Shown: one piece after another, positions 1 to 10,525 of the stretch
Numbering within the stretch: the first letter of the stretch is position 1
How the letters are laid out: each line of letters begins with the position of its first letter
Source of the DNA: Molossus alvarezi
Taxonomy: Eukaryota > Chordata > Mammalia > Chiroptera > Molossidae
Length of the DNA: 64,000 nt
Assembly (NCBI GenBank): GCA_037176705.1
Contig: CM073886.1
Coordinates: forward strand, 18,523,501-18,587,500
Reading direction: 5' to 3'
Position numbers and translations under genes: made by a program
The notes under the pieces: model-generated
What the model was told of the DNA's origin: nothing
Database searches by the model: none
The model's input: the letters and a program-made list of their open reading frames with translations, nothing else

Positions 1-394
1 GGCATTTCTAGTTAAATCAACACAGTCTATTTCACAGCCTGTCTCCTGGTGATATATACTCTTCGGACAGGGTTGTGGACTGCCTGGAGATCTCTTTTAG
101 CCATGGGACATGGGTGTAAATAAGCTTTATGTAGTCACAGCTGCTGAGAGTGATTATGGTAGAGTAGTGAAGGGGTAGGACAGCGTGTTCACTGTGGTGG
201 GGAAGCAGGGAAGGAGTGAAGGAGCGAAGGGGAGGAATCTCAAAGGGATGCAATGGGTCGAATTCTACGAATTCTACGAATTCTACGAATTCTACGGAGC
301 CAACATTGTCTGAGGCCTTTGTCACTTTTTAATGACCTTTAGGGGAGGTGATTTCATTGTAATTTACAAACAATGTAAGAAGCTAAGTGATTGG
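1..394. other. Single-copy DNA, no gene seen
   Basis: No coding exon, RNA gene or recognised interspersed repeat is visible. The only structure is the short 9-mer tandem repeat at 260-296. The open frame on the minus strand here is short, and its repeated Val-Glu-Phe run comes from that 9-mer. Confidence 0.5.
260..296. repeat. (GAATTCTAC)4 minisatellite
   Basis: Four perfect tandem copies of the 9-mer GAATTCTAC begin at 260, 269, 278 and 287. Each holds an EcoRI-type GAATTC palindrome. As 9 is a multiple of 3, the unit stays open in all frames. Confidence 0.95.
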
Positions 395-625
395 GCAGTG
401 ACTCAGTGGGGAAGTTAAGAGCATGGGTTTTCCAACCTGGCTTCTCAGGTTCAAATTTAGCCTTTGTCATGTACAAGTCACACAGCAGGGGTGCCCGTGG
501 CTTCACCTCTCCATCCCTTGCAACCCCACCCATCAGCTGTGAAGATGAAATAAGTTGGTGATAAAAAAAAAAAAAAGAGCTTAGAAGAGTGCTCAGCACA
601 GAGCAAGGGCTCAGCCAACATTTGT
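395..625 (+). mobile_element. MIR SINE relic
   Basis: The order of landmarks matches the MIR family: a TTAAGAGCATGG head, a GGTTCAAAT B-box-like motif, a GAAGATGAAATAA core and a GCTTAGAAGAGTGCTCAGCAC tail. An A run at about 562-575 interrupts the core. It is old and diverged, with no target-site duplication visible. Confidence 0.75.
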
Positions 626-879
626 TCTTTTTATTTATATTTTATGGGTCCAAAGACACAAATAAGGCAACAAACAAAATTTGTTCCCCGGTTTTTGAGG
701 GTCATTCCACGTTCTGAGAGTGCATGAAGGTTGTTCAGTTGAGATGCATTCCCCTCCCAACCAGTGTGCCCTCTGTGAGGTCGTTCTTTGGAAGGAGGTG
801 GACCTTGGACAGAGGTGGAATCTGCTGTGGGATACGTATGGATGGAAGTAACAGGAGGAAAGGAAAAGGGATTCTTTTG

Positions 880-1180
880 TAGAGGCACCGAAAGGAACCG
901 GTGTGCCTGGGGCGTAGTGAGCAGGGCAGGGAGCAGCCGTCGCTGAGGGGGCAGGTGGACAGGGCTAGATTAGGCAAGAGCTTCCTGTCCAAAGGAGAAC
1001 AGCCTTTTGTTGTAGAGGCAGTGGGAAGCCACTGGGGGGTTTGAAGAGTGGCCGGATCACATCCACATTTCAAGATCACTCTGGCTATGGAACACAATGT
1101 GGGCTTGTAGGTGGGGGCAGAAAGGACAAAAGGAGACTGTTGTTGAATGGGCAGGAGGTGACGTTGACCCACCAGGAAGT
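880..1180 (-). mobile_element. L2 LINE 3' region relic
   Basis: The + strand reads GGGAAGCCACTGG, then a GATCACAT block, then AGATCACTCTGGCT. This is the reverse complement of the non-coding L2 stretch whose sense form is CAGCCAGAGTGATCT. The 5' edge near 880 is approximate. Confidence 0.65.
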
Positions 1181-1269
1181 GTCAGGGCCAGATCATGGCC
1201 CACAGCTCCCACCAGACAAGATCGGGTGCTCTAGCTAAGTGTTCTCACCATCCTGTTGACTTTACTCCA

Positions 1270-1435
1270 TTCATCTGCCATTGCTTATTTGCTTATTTAC
1301 TTGTTTGTTTTCGTTAGGTGATCAGGACCGGGACTCTGCGCCTTCCTTCTACTTCTTTGTTCGTTCAGTTCCTTGCCCATGGCTGAACTCTTCCTAGGCA
1401 CTCAGTCTTTGTTTCACGGATGAATTTGTGCTGTC
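1270..1435 (+). mobile_element. L2 LINE 3' end relic
   Basis: TTACTTGTTTGTTTTC is followed by a GGACCGGGACTCTG block and a CTAGGCACTCAG...GATGAATTTG ending. This resembles the terminal L2 motif of GCCTGGCACATAG followed by TTGAATGAATG. It is strongly diverged. Confidence 0.55.
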
Positions 1436-2295
1436 CAGTGTTCATGGCACGGTTTAATTTTACAAATTCATATTGTTAGAGAGAGCATCAACTAATCTAC
1501 TTCATGAATAAGAAAGTCATTTCTTCTGGTCTTGAGTTGTGTGCGATGCAGAGATGGGATCCTGGAGATCTTTATGTGGAGGAAGATGAACAACCCTGTG
1601 TTGTGGATTTTGGACGGGGCAGAGCTAACATGTGCCTCGGCTCTGCATTTTCTGCAGCAAGATGTCTCCTTAGCTCCTTATCTGTGGCATATCAACCAGG
1701 AGCCTGAGTTAATTTTCATGCAGAGGAAGCCTTTGAAACCCAGGCCTCTTTCATGCTCTGGGAAGATTTGAGAGGGGTCAACCCTGCTTAGATTGGTTCT
1801 CTGCACCAGCCAGGGCAACCTGCTGGCTGTTCTCAGCATGGAGTATGTTGCTGAGAGGAGATGAGCAGGAAACAGACCAAAGAACCAGGGCACTTCCCAG
1901 CTTGAATCAGGCCTGTCTTCTGTGAATTCATTATTTGGTTGGAAATTAAGCCCTGGAATGGCAGACATAGTATATTTGAATGTGAACTGACAGCGTGTTT
2001 CATGGCCAAGTGAAAGTGGTTTTTGGATTATCCACTCGGGTTGATTGTCCGTGCCTCTGAACCCTGCCATTAGCGCAGATAATTGAACTATACCTGGTTG
2101 TGTGTTTTCACACTCAATTTGGTGTCCTTATGGCGTGTGCGGTGGGCTGGGGAGTGCGAGACGGTGACCGCCTGCTTGCTGTCTTTCGCGACAGAATGGG
2201 TGCAGTTTATAAGCAGCAGAGACTCTAGCTGCCCCTTGTTCTAGCCATTGTGCTCAGACCTTACCAGGTTATCACACTCAACCCCCATGATTCCA
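1436..2295. other. Single-copy DNA, no gene seen
   Basis: No recognised repeat. Two overlapping open frames of 67 and 79 codons at 1504-1771 have no recognisable domain and no convincing splice context, so I do not call them coding. Confidence 0.45.
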
Positions 2296-2590
2296 CAGTG
2301 ACGATGATGATTAGCACTTATTTGGCATTTACTGTGTGCCGAGTGACGTTCTAAGTGCTGGCATGTATTGACTCGTCTATTCTTCCAAACGTAAGCAGCC
2401 GTAACTCCAGCCCCAGAGAATGAGAGTCACGTGAACTGAGGTCTGAATGGTATTCTTGGCGTTGAACCAGGTAGAGGAGGATGACGTAGGTACTGTTATC
2501 ACCCTCCTGTGACAGCGAGTGAGGTCGTTTGCCTCAGGCCCCACAGCAGGTATGTGGTGGGGTTAGGAATGGGGCTGCTTTTCCCATTTC
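2296..2590 (-). mobile_element. MIR relic, antisense
   Basis: GCATTTACTGTGTGCCGAG, TTCTAAGTGCTGGCATGTATT, GTAGGTACTGTTATCACCC and a CCCCACAGCAGGTATGTGG end follow the order of a reverse-complemented MIR. Divergence is high, and an L2/MIR mixture is possible. Confidence 0.65.
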
Positions 2591-3109
2591 TAAATTCCTT
2601 GTTTTCTTTTCATTATAGCCACTGAGAACTGAAAGCCGGATGTTTATTATCAGTGGGTTTGGGGCACTTGACCTTCTGATAGAGAACTCGCCTTCTAGAT
2701 TTTTATTAAAGTGTATTATTGCAATGAAATCATGGCAGGGGAACTGTAGGGATCCATTCAGTTCTGTATTTGTGTGGTGAAGTCAACCTGAAGAAATCCC
2801 AAAAGCCCCAGTTGTGCAGAAGAAGAGGATATTACAGGATGCTTTTGGTTTGTTTGCTTTTCCATGTCGAGGTGGGGTTCTTTTCTTGTACCTGTGTTTG
2901 CAAACTTCTGTTTCTGACTGTGGATAGCCAGGAGCCAGAAGGACAACAGTGGCTTGGTAAATCTGCAACAGATATTCAAATAAGATAAGTACCTAATTAG
3001 CATGGAGTAGCAGATGACATCTTCTGCAGGATTTAAATTCTGCTTAGGTGGTGAGCAGAGAGTTCCTAGTAATAAGGACTTTCCAAAGATGTTGCTTTGT
3101 TCAAACATA
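2591..3109. other. Single-copy DNA, no gene seen
   Basis: No repeat family or coding domain recognised. Minus-strand open frames of 61 and 124 codons and a plus-strand frame of 72 codons overlap in mutually exclusive frames, as expected by chance. Confidence 0.4.
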
Positions 3110-3372
3110 AGGATTTCTTGTGTGCTTACCATGTGATAAATAATATGCTAGACTACATTCGCACATTATATAATTTATTCCTCACAATAACCCTGTGAGG
3201 TAAGTACTACTTTAAATCCCCTTTTACAAGTAAGGGCATTGAATCTCTGACTGTTGGGGCATGACCATCCTCTCCCCCCGCCCCACCTCTATTACACATA
3301 GACCCCTCTAGGAAATGGCAAAGCTAGGATTCGAACTCAAGTCATCGAACTCCAAGTCATGTTTTCTACAGG
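3110..3372 (-). mobile_element. MIR relic, antisense
   Basis: AACCCTGTGAGGTAAGTACTA, CCCCTTTTACAAGTAAGG and AAGCTAGGATTCGAACTCAAG are the reverse complement of the MIR core and B-box region. A C-rich insertion at about 3275-3289 interrupts it. Confidence 0.75.
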
Positions 3373-3499
3373 TCAGCATTAGGAGTTTGAACAAAAAGCT
3401 TACTCTTAAAAAGCATTCTGATTTCTTTTCCCCCATCCTTTACAATCAGCATCAATTTAGCACCCTTGAAGCGGTCAAGTCTGTCTTGACCTTCCACTT

Positions 3500-3930
3500 C
3501 CTTGGCACCGGCTACACAACCTGCACGCGCTGACTCTCGGCAACTCCGAGCAGCCTCTGAGGCGGGCACTGTGGTTAGCGAGCCGGTGACTCAGATGAGA
3601 AAGGGAGATGCCTCTTCCAACATCACACACATGGACGCTGCCCCAGCTCTTGGTCTCCCTGGGCTCTGCGTTTGCACTCCTAACCATACGCTAGTTTGTC
3701 TCCCGGCCCGAGTCACGATAATGAGCTGGGACTAGACAGAGAGCTATTGAAGACACACATAGGCGTATACATGTATCCCCACCTCTCCATCCATCCGTCT
3801 CCATTTGGATTGCGAGGCTGCGCTGCCCTTCTGTCTCCGGCGTCCCCTGCCCAGTTCACTGCGCGGCCTCCGCGCTGCTTCGCTCCCCGCTTACATCGGT
3901 ATTCCCCTCCGCGGCAGCCCTGTCACAATA
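3500..3930. other. GC- and CpG-rich patch
   Basis: GC-rich single-copy sequence. CpG is densest at about 3820-3920, where I count about a dozen CpG dinucleotides in 100 bases, unlike the CpG-poor surroundings. It is too short for a classical CpG island, and no first exon or splice donor stands out. AGAATATAAATGGG at about 3962 resembles a TATA element but has no other promoter support. Confidence 0.4.
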
Positions 3931-5346
3931 GCAATTGGAATAAAACCCGAAGAGCAGTGCAGAGAATATAAATGGGGCATTTTTCTCTTCCACTCTGAAT
4001 AGGACAAAACTCCCATAAAGAACCGGAGCACAGAGGCTCCATGACAAACATACACCTGGGGACTGGAGCTGTCTCTTGCTGAGCCCGCGCGTGATGGCAG
4101 AGAAGTGGGGTACAGGGAACTCCAGGGCGAGCTTCGGGGTCCTCCCTGGATGGCGGCAGGGTCCTGTGCCTGTGGAGGTATGCACCATCTCCAATGGCAT
4201 TTGCTGGATGTCTACTCTGTAAGCAAAGCTGCTGTGTGTCACCTACTTGCATAAGCTTGTGATTCAGGAGCATGGAGACATAGGGACTCAACACATGTCC
4301 TCACAGAGAATGTTAGCTCTCTGTGTACCCATCTGTGTAGTGGACACTACCGAGGTGGTCATTCAAAGGGAATATACAGCCCTAGCACTGGAAGGAAGAC
4401 CTTTTTCAATAATTAAAAACGGACGTGAAAGGAGACCACTGATTTGGAGACCACTGGCGTGGTTGAGCCTGGCCTTAGTCATAATCCCAGCTGAGTCTGA
4501 AGCTTGATCCCGAAGTCCTGTGCTCTGCAGCAAGTCGAGTGACCTCTCCTACCTTCAGCTTCTTCTTCCAGAGGAAGGGGCTCTTTAATATCTGTGTACC
4601 CCTCGTTAACCCTTGACCCAGATGACCCAGACTGGTTCCTCAACCCCGGGCAGTGGAATAGAGCAATGACTAATATCAGAATAGTTTTTGAAAATGAAAA
4701 TGATTTCAAACAACTAGATGATTTCTCCCGGGGGGGGGGGAACACATGAAAGGGAACTCAGTTCATAATCTTCAGCCACCTGCCCTGTGTCTGCCCTGTC
4801 CTCACGCATCTGTGCTGTGTCACAGCCTCGCGCCCCCACTCTCCCCTCGGCCGTTCAGCGCCCCCTTTCTTTCCCGGCTTGTTGTTGTGTGTAGGTTGGC
4901 CCTCTCTCCCTCCTCTTCCTCCCCGTCCTGTCATTCTCAAAGCTCATCTTCGAGCATGTCCAGGCACCGCGTGACCGGTCAGAGGCTAGAGAGGGACGTT
5001 AGCCGAATGACAAATCTGATGGTCAGGGAGAGAGGGAGAGCCTGAAAGTGCTTCCTAATCAAGACTTTTTGGCATAATCACCTCTGGCACGGCGGCCCGA
5101 CTCGTCAAAGGCCCACAGAGAGGACCAAGCCTCCGAGTCTTCATTTCCAGCCACCATGAAATGAAACTCTGTTTGGCACTTGAGACGCGGCAACATGGAG
5201 GGAACTCAGGGCCGCTCTCCTCAAGGTCCTGCTCGGACCCGCCGGTGTGGAAGGAGATGAAGGACACAGGGCAGGGCAAGGAGCATGGAGGAAATGCCCG
5301 CTGATGGCAGACGCCTCTCTGCTGAGGCTAGTGTTAGACATGTGAG
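3931..5346. other. Single-copy DNA with an 11-G run, no gene seen
   Basis: No convincing gene. A run of 11 G lies at 4730-4740, directly after CCC. A weak MIR-like stretch may lie at 4480-4580 but is too diverged to call. Frames of 80-128 codons overlap on both strands and show no domain. Confidence 0.4.
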
Positions 5347-5629
5347 CGGGTGATGCCTTTTTTTTTTAATTTATTTTTTTTATCCTCACTCGAGGACATT
5401 TTTCCATTTTTTGTTCAGATAGAGCAGGAGGGAGAGAGAGAGGGAGAGAGAGAGAGAGAGACATCGATGTGAAGGGACGCATCGAGTGGCTGCCACCTGC
5501 ACGACCAACCAGGGCTGGGGACAAACTGCAACCGAGGTACGTGCCCTCAGCAGGAACCGAACCTGGGTCTCTCTGGACCGCAGACCGACGCTCCAACCGC
5601 TGAGCCAAACCGGCCAGGGCCGGGTGATG
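5347..5629 (-). mobile_element. VES SINE with target-site duplication
   Basis: A full-length antisense VES SINE. On the minus strand it starts GCCCTGGCCGGTTTGGCTCAG, followed by an A box and a GGTTCGGTTCC B box, then a CT/GA-rich tail region. A 9-bp duplication CGGGTGATG flanks it at 5347-5355 and 5621-5629, so the element itself is about 5356-5620. Flank and head are little diverged, suggesting a fairly recent insertion. Confidence 0.93.
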
Positions 5630-6008
5630 ACTTTGACCTAGGACTGAGAAGGACGGCTCATCACACGTGTGGGCGCAGGTGGGTGCCAGCAGGCGGAGAA
5701 TGTGCTGCTCGGTGTCCTATAAAGGTGTCAACGGCGGCGGCTCTCAGGCCCACAGGGCGAGGTGTGCTGTAGGGCGGCTGCCGTGCGGAGGTCGGGGAGA
5801 AAGGCTAGTCCAGCCGGGCAGCGGGCGAGTGAAGGGACCGAGGCGGGAGGCTCACATCATGGGCATTGAGTTCCTGTGGGCACAGAGAGCATCAGGGAGT
5901 TGGTGACACCAGATCCTGTGGACGCTGAAAGCCAGTCTCAGGCTCCGGACTCTCCACCAGCCGCTGTTGAGAATTTTGACGAGTGTCTAAACCAACATAA
6001 TCAACACG
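5630..6008. other. CpG-rich single-copy DNA
   Basis: CpG-rich between about 5700 and 5850, with GGCGGCGGC, GGGCGAGG, GGGCGGC and AGCGGGCGAG motifs. The single open frame (79 codons on +) has no recognised domain. No gene is called. Confidence 0.4.
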
Positions 6009-6214
6009 TGTAGGGCAGGGCGTCTCAGCCTCAGCATTGTTAACGCGTCAGCCAGACAAGTCTTTGTTGTGAGACACTGTCCTGTGCCAATCGGGAGGCT
6101 TAGTCTCCCTGGCCTCTGCTCACTGGATGCCGCCAGCATCACCTGCCCCCTGCTATGGCAACCAAATGTCCCCAAATGTCACCTGGGGGAGAAAATCCCT
6201 TTGGTTGAGAAACA
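6009..6214. mobile_element. Non-autonomous hAT-type DNA transposon relic
   Basis: It runs from a CGTCTCAGCCTCAGCATTG end to TTGGTTGAGAAACACT, passing ATGCCGCCAGCATCACC and CCAAATGTCCCCAAATGTC. This is the layout of a short hAT-Charlie-like mammalian element whose terminal inverted repeat reads GTTTCTCAACC. I do not give an exact family name. Confidence 0.6.
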
Positions 6215-6252
6215 CTTCTATCCATCCACAGCAGCATGTGGATGGATAGAAG
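6215..6252. repeat. Perfect 16-bp inverted repeat (hairpin)
   Basis: The left arm CTTCTATCCATCCACA at 6215-6230 and the right arm TGTGGATGGATAGAAG at 6237-6252 are perfect reverse complements, separated by a 6-nt loop GCAGCA. It lies at the right end of the hAT relic. Confidence 0.95.
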
Positions 6253-6884
6253 AAGGTGTATGAGACCACAGCAGGGTCCAAGTTGGAGGGAGAAGCAATA
6301 AGGGTGTGGGTACCCCAAAACATAACCCGGCCCCTCCACTGCCAGCAGGATTACCATGGGTAAATGTAATACTCACAGGAGCCCTGAGAAGGAGCCATGA
6401 GGTTTGGGGTACTAGAAGGAAGTGCATGTCTTATTGTTTGATGTATTTATTTTTTGACTGTATTAACCTAGACCCACAGTCAAAGGAACAGTAAATTCGC
6501 TCTGTCTCGCTTTTCACCATCCAAATTGAGAGGCAGCGTTGGCTACATTGGATGGCGAGTGTCTGAGTGAGATTCACACTGCTCTTTCCTGGCATCTTTT
6601 GTGATATTTCTTTTATTTTTAAAACTCCTTAGAATCGCACATTTCGGTGTAGGTTCACTCAGCCCTCCACAGCCAGCTGGCCACTGGAGACATTTACAGA
6701 GGAAACTGCTCAAGCAACTCTGCTCTCGTGTGTCTTCTGCAATCAACCCCAATAGGCCTGGCAGTGATTAGACTTGAAGTTCCAGGGATAGATAGCAAGG
6801 ATGTACTGCCATTCACCTTGATCCCATTTTAAGACTGTGTCATTTACTTAAATTGCGTTATCTGTCGAACACCAGGATTTTTCC
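6253..6884. other. Single-copy DNA, no gene seen
   Basis: No recognised repeat or coding domain. Short open frames overlap on both strands. Confidence 0.4.
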
Positions 6885-7012
6885 GAAGCTCAGACGCGTT
6901 CAGAGGCTCCCTGTGGCTTTATCAGGTCAAGTCTAAGCACTTTGTATGGCGCTCGCTGTCTTTTAGGGGTCTCACCCTCCATTTTCCCATCTTCTCTTTC
7001 CCTCTCTGGTTT
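6885..7012 (+). mobile_element. L2-like LINE relic
   Basis: GAGGCTCCCTGTGGCTTTATC, AGTCTAAGCACTTTGTATGG and GGTCTCACCCTCCATTTTCC follow the L2 sense stretch that normally reads GGCTCCCCATTGC...ATGGCATACAAGG. Weak and short. Confidence 0.4.
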
Positions 7013-7202
7013 GTGCATTTTGCTTTTGAACTAAGCGAGGTGAACTTTTTAAAATGTTTATTGAAAAGGAAGAAATGGACGAGTCAACAAAATTCCAAGT
7101 CCTCTTACAACATTAGATGGACAATAGGGCCTAATGAGACAGACTTTTCTTATTACTCCCTTTCCAAATCGAAATTGCTTTTTGCTCCCATCCGAACAGC
7201 CA

Positions 7203-7450
7203 TTATTTATGTATTTACTTATTTATTTATGTTTTAAATGTGTCTTTATTGTTGAAAGTATTACAGATGTCCCCTGTTTCTCCCCCACGGCCCCCCTCCT
7301 CCCCGCTCCTGCCCACCCCCACCTTCACTGCACTGTTGTCTGCGCCCGTTGGGTGTGCGTTTATGCTTAGCATTCTCTGGTTTCGCTCTTCCCTCTGAGG
7401 TGCGTCAGTCTGTTCGTTGCTTCCATGAGTAAATGTGATCCTGAATCTAT
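7203..7450 (-). mobile_element. Bat LINE-1 3' end, 5'-truncated, antisense
   Basis: A TTTA-rich tract at about 7203-7235 represents the tail in antisense. It is followed by ATTACAGATGTCCCC, a C-rich block and GTTGTCTGCGCCCG. Read on the minus strand this is the LINE-1 3' UTR ending in a GACATCTGTAATACTTTCAA-like motif. The same structure recurs at 21290-21435 (+) and 59443-59735 (-). No coding part is retained. Confidence 0.7.
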
Positions 7451-8554
7451 TTTGTCCGTCCGTTTAAAGAGCACCCAGGATTAAATCTCACTCGGTCAGG
7501 AGGAAAGTTAGAGCAGCCTGCCCTAAGTGTGCATTTATGCATTTCCATTCATTACTCCGACAGGCCTAGCTCGGGTCACCCACTGCTTAGTGTTCAGCTG
7601 GTTATCCAGGTCATCTACTCTCCAGTGACATCTATCGTTCTCCCTTTGCTTCTGCTCATTTCATTCGCGGGTGATTTGCGTGAGTATCCTTCCTGCCCCT
7701 CTCCCCTTTATGCAGAGTTCAAGCACAGCTCACATCCCCACACGGGTGGGACGTGCGGCCTTATTGATAAACGTACGTAGACGTAACTGCAAGTCTCCAT
7801 GCCCATGTTCTCCTCTCCAACAAGCCTGTGAAAGAACGAGGCATGCTGTATTTTTTTCTCCCTTCTGCAAAATCTCTCTGCCTTCCCGATTCACATCCAG
7901 GTCCTCCCTTTCAGAATACCTGGGGCCTGCATAGTAGAAAACAAACCTACAGGTGAGTCGGTGACTAGAAAATACCTGATGAAAAATAAGGTCATGTCCC
8001 CCTTTCATATCTCTCTGCATGGTCCTGTTTGAAGAATTCCCTCATCTTTGTGTGGATAGCATTTGAGATGTTCAATTCTGGTCAACAACCACCACCATAA
8101 ACCTGCAGGCTTTTGATCCTGGAGACCCATTATTGCCTCTGCAAAATCTGTTGAGCTGGGAGAAAGTTCTCCCACTGAAAATAATGCTGCACTTTATATG
8201 CAGCCTGTACTCCAGGACAGTGGATAGACTGCCACAGAATTGGACTTACTTTTCTTTGTCATTGCTGGACAGTGGCAACTTTGGTTTTTGGATGCCCAGG
8301 TGACTTTCTACCTGCTTCTCAGCTGAGCACAGAGACGTTTCATGATCAAGCTCCTTTGTCTGATTCTAAATGACAGACATATGGTTGACCCCAAGTTGTT
8401 GCCACAAAATTTTTAGGTATTTTAAAAGCTGGAACATATAAGGACCCTGGCTTCTATTCCCTCCCTGCAGGTCTGCCTTGGCTTAGTAGCCTCTTTCTGG
8501 AAAGGCTTCCCTGGGAGGACTTGCAGGAAGCATGAGGACCCTTTGTGCTTTTTT
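7451..8554. other. Single-copy DNA, no gene seen
   Basis: No recognised repeat. Frames of 83-96 codons on opposite strands overlap at 7529-8020 and have no recognised domain. Confidence 0.4.
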
Positions 8555-8785
8555 ATCAGGGAAAATGCTGGAATCATAATTCCTGAGTTCAAATACATAC
8601 CTGCCACCTGTTAGTCTTGTGACAGGGTGCATATCAGCTGATCACTGTGAGTGCAGTTTCCTTGTCTGCATAAGGACGATGCTCAAGTGTGCACATCTCA
8701 GGGCCTTGTGGGATTAATGGGATGACACACAGAAAGTGCTGGTCAGAATGCTGGGCACAGCGTCAAGGGTTCATGGCTTTACAGT
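8555..8785 (+). mobile_element. MIR SINE relic
   Basis: GAGTTCAAATACATACC, CACCTGTTAGTCTTGTGAC, GTTTCCTTGTCTGCATAAGG and GCTGGTCAGAATGCTGGGCAC keep MIR order. A possible antisense MIR piece follows at 8805-8870 but is weak. Confidence 0.7.
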
Positions 8786-9300
8786 GGTCATAGGACTGGT
8801 GGGTAAATACATACCCTCAGAGTAGTGGAAGGACTTGTCAAGTCACACAGCTCCAAGTCAAACGGAGCATGGCCTAAATCATGAAATAGAGTGGAACAAA
8901 GTGGAATGGAGTCATGGACTGAGTAAAATAGAATGGAGAGAATAAGCATAATGGGTAGAATGGAGTGGAATGGGATAGGGTGGAGTAGAATGGGGTGAAG
9001 TGGAGCAGAATTGGGTGGAGTGGAGGGGAATGGGGTGGAGTGGAGTACAGTAGGGTGGAGTGGTTGGAATGGGTGGAGTGGAGTGGAATTGGATAGAGTG
9101 GACTAGAGTAGGGTGGCCTGGAGGGGAATGGGTGCAGTGGTTGGAATGGGTGGAGTGGAGTAGAGTAAGGTAGACTGGAGTGGGATGGATGGAGTTGAGT
9201 GTGGTAGAATGGAATGAAATGAAATGGAGGGGATTGGAATGAAATGGAGTGGAGTGGAGTAGAATGGAATGGAATGGAATGGAGTGGAGTGGAGTGGAGT

Positions 9301-9540
9301 GGAGTGGAGTGGAGTGGAGTGGAATGGAATGGAATGGAATGGAGTGGAATGGAGTGGAAGAGAGAGGAGTGAAATGGAATGAAATGAAATGGAGGGGAGT
9401 GGAATGGAATGGAATGGAGTGGAGTGGAGTGGAGTGGAGTGGAGTGGAATGGAATGGAATGGAGTGGAATGGAGTGGAGGAGAGAGGAGTGAAATGGAAT
9501 GAAATGAAATGGAGGGGAGGGGAATGGAATGGAATGGAGT
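9301..9540. repeat. 120-bp higher-order repeat pair in the satellite
   Basis: 9301-9420 and 9421-9540 align without gaps, with three mismatches by eye. Each copy (24 pentamers) contains the distinctive block AGAGAGGAGTGAAAT followed by GGAATGAAATGAAATGGAGG. A related block at about 9211 sits 165 bp earlier. Confidence 0.85.
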
Positions 9541-10050
9541 GGAGTGGAGTGGAGTGGAATGGAGTGGAGTGGAGTGGAGTGGAATGGAGTGGAGTGGAGT
9601 GGAGTGGAGTGGAGTGGAGTGGAATGGAGTGGAGTGGAGTGGAGTGGAGTGGAATGGAGTGGAGTGGAGTGGAATTGAATGGAATGGAGTGGAGTGGAGT
9701 GGAGTGGAATGGAGTGGAGTGGAGTGGAATGGAGTGGAGGGGAGTGGAATGGAGTGGAATGGAATGGGATAGAGTGGAGTGGAATGGAATGGAATGGAAT
9801 GGAATGAAATGGGATGGGATGGAGGGGATTGGAATGAAATGGAGTGGAATGGAATGGAATGGAATGGAATGGAGGGGAATGGGATGGAATGGAGTGGAAT
9901 GGAATGGAATGGAATGGAATGGAATGGAATGGAATGGAATGGAGTGGAATGAAATGGAATGGAGTGGAGTGGAGTGGAATGAAATGGAATGGAGTGGAGT
10001 GGAATGAAATGGAATGGAATGGAGTGGAGTGGAATGGAATGGAATGGAAT

Positions 10051-10525
10051 GCAATGGAATGGAGTGGAATGGAATGGAATGGAATGCAATGGAATGGAAT
10101 GGAGTGGAATGGGATGGAATGGAATGGAATGGAATGGAGTGGAATGGAGTGGAATGGAATGGAATGCAATGGAATGGAATGGAGTGGAATGGGATGGAAT
10201 GGAATGGAGTGGAATGGAGTGGAATGGAATGGAATGGAATGGAGTGGAATGGAGTGGAATGGAATGGAATGGAATGGAATGCAATGGAATGGAATGGAGT
10301 GGAATGGGATGGAATGGAATGGAATGGAATGGAGTGGAATGGAGTGGAATGGAATGGAATGGAATGGAGTGGAATGGAGTGGAATGGAATGGAATGGAAT
10401 GGAATGCAATGGAATGGAATGGAGTGGAATGGGATGGAATGGAATGGAGTGGAATGGAGTGGAATGGAATGGAATGGAGTGGAATGGAGTGGAATGGAAT
10501 GGAATGGAATGGAATGGAATGCAAT
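10051..10525. repeat. 115-bp higher-order repeat in the satellite
   Basis: The rare variant pentamer GCAAT occurs at 10051, 10086, 10166, 10281, 10406 and 10521. Main spacings are 115, 115, 125 and 115 bp, with one extra copy at 10086. A GGGAT variant follows exactly 25 bp after four of them (10111, 10191, 10306, 10431). This shows block duplication rather than single-pentamer slippage. Confidence 0.85.

Noticed and set aside
4727..4740. G-quadruplex at the CCC plus 11-G run
   Set aside because: A single homopolymer, not four separated G-tracts. Homopolymer runs at 4730, 58843 and 62043 may also carry sequencing error.
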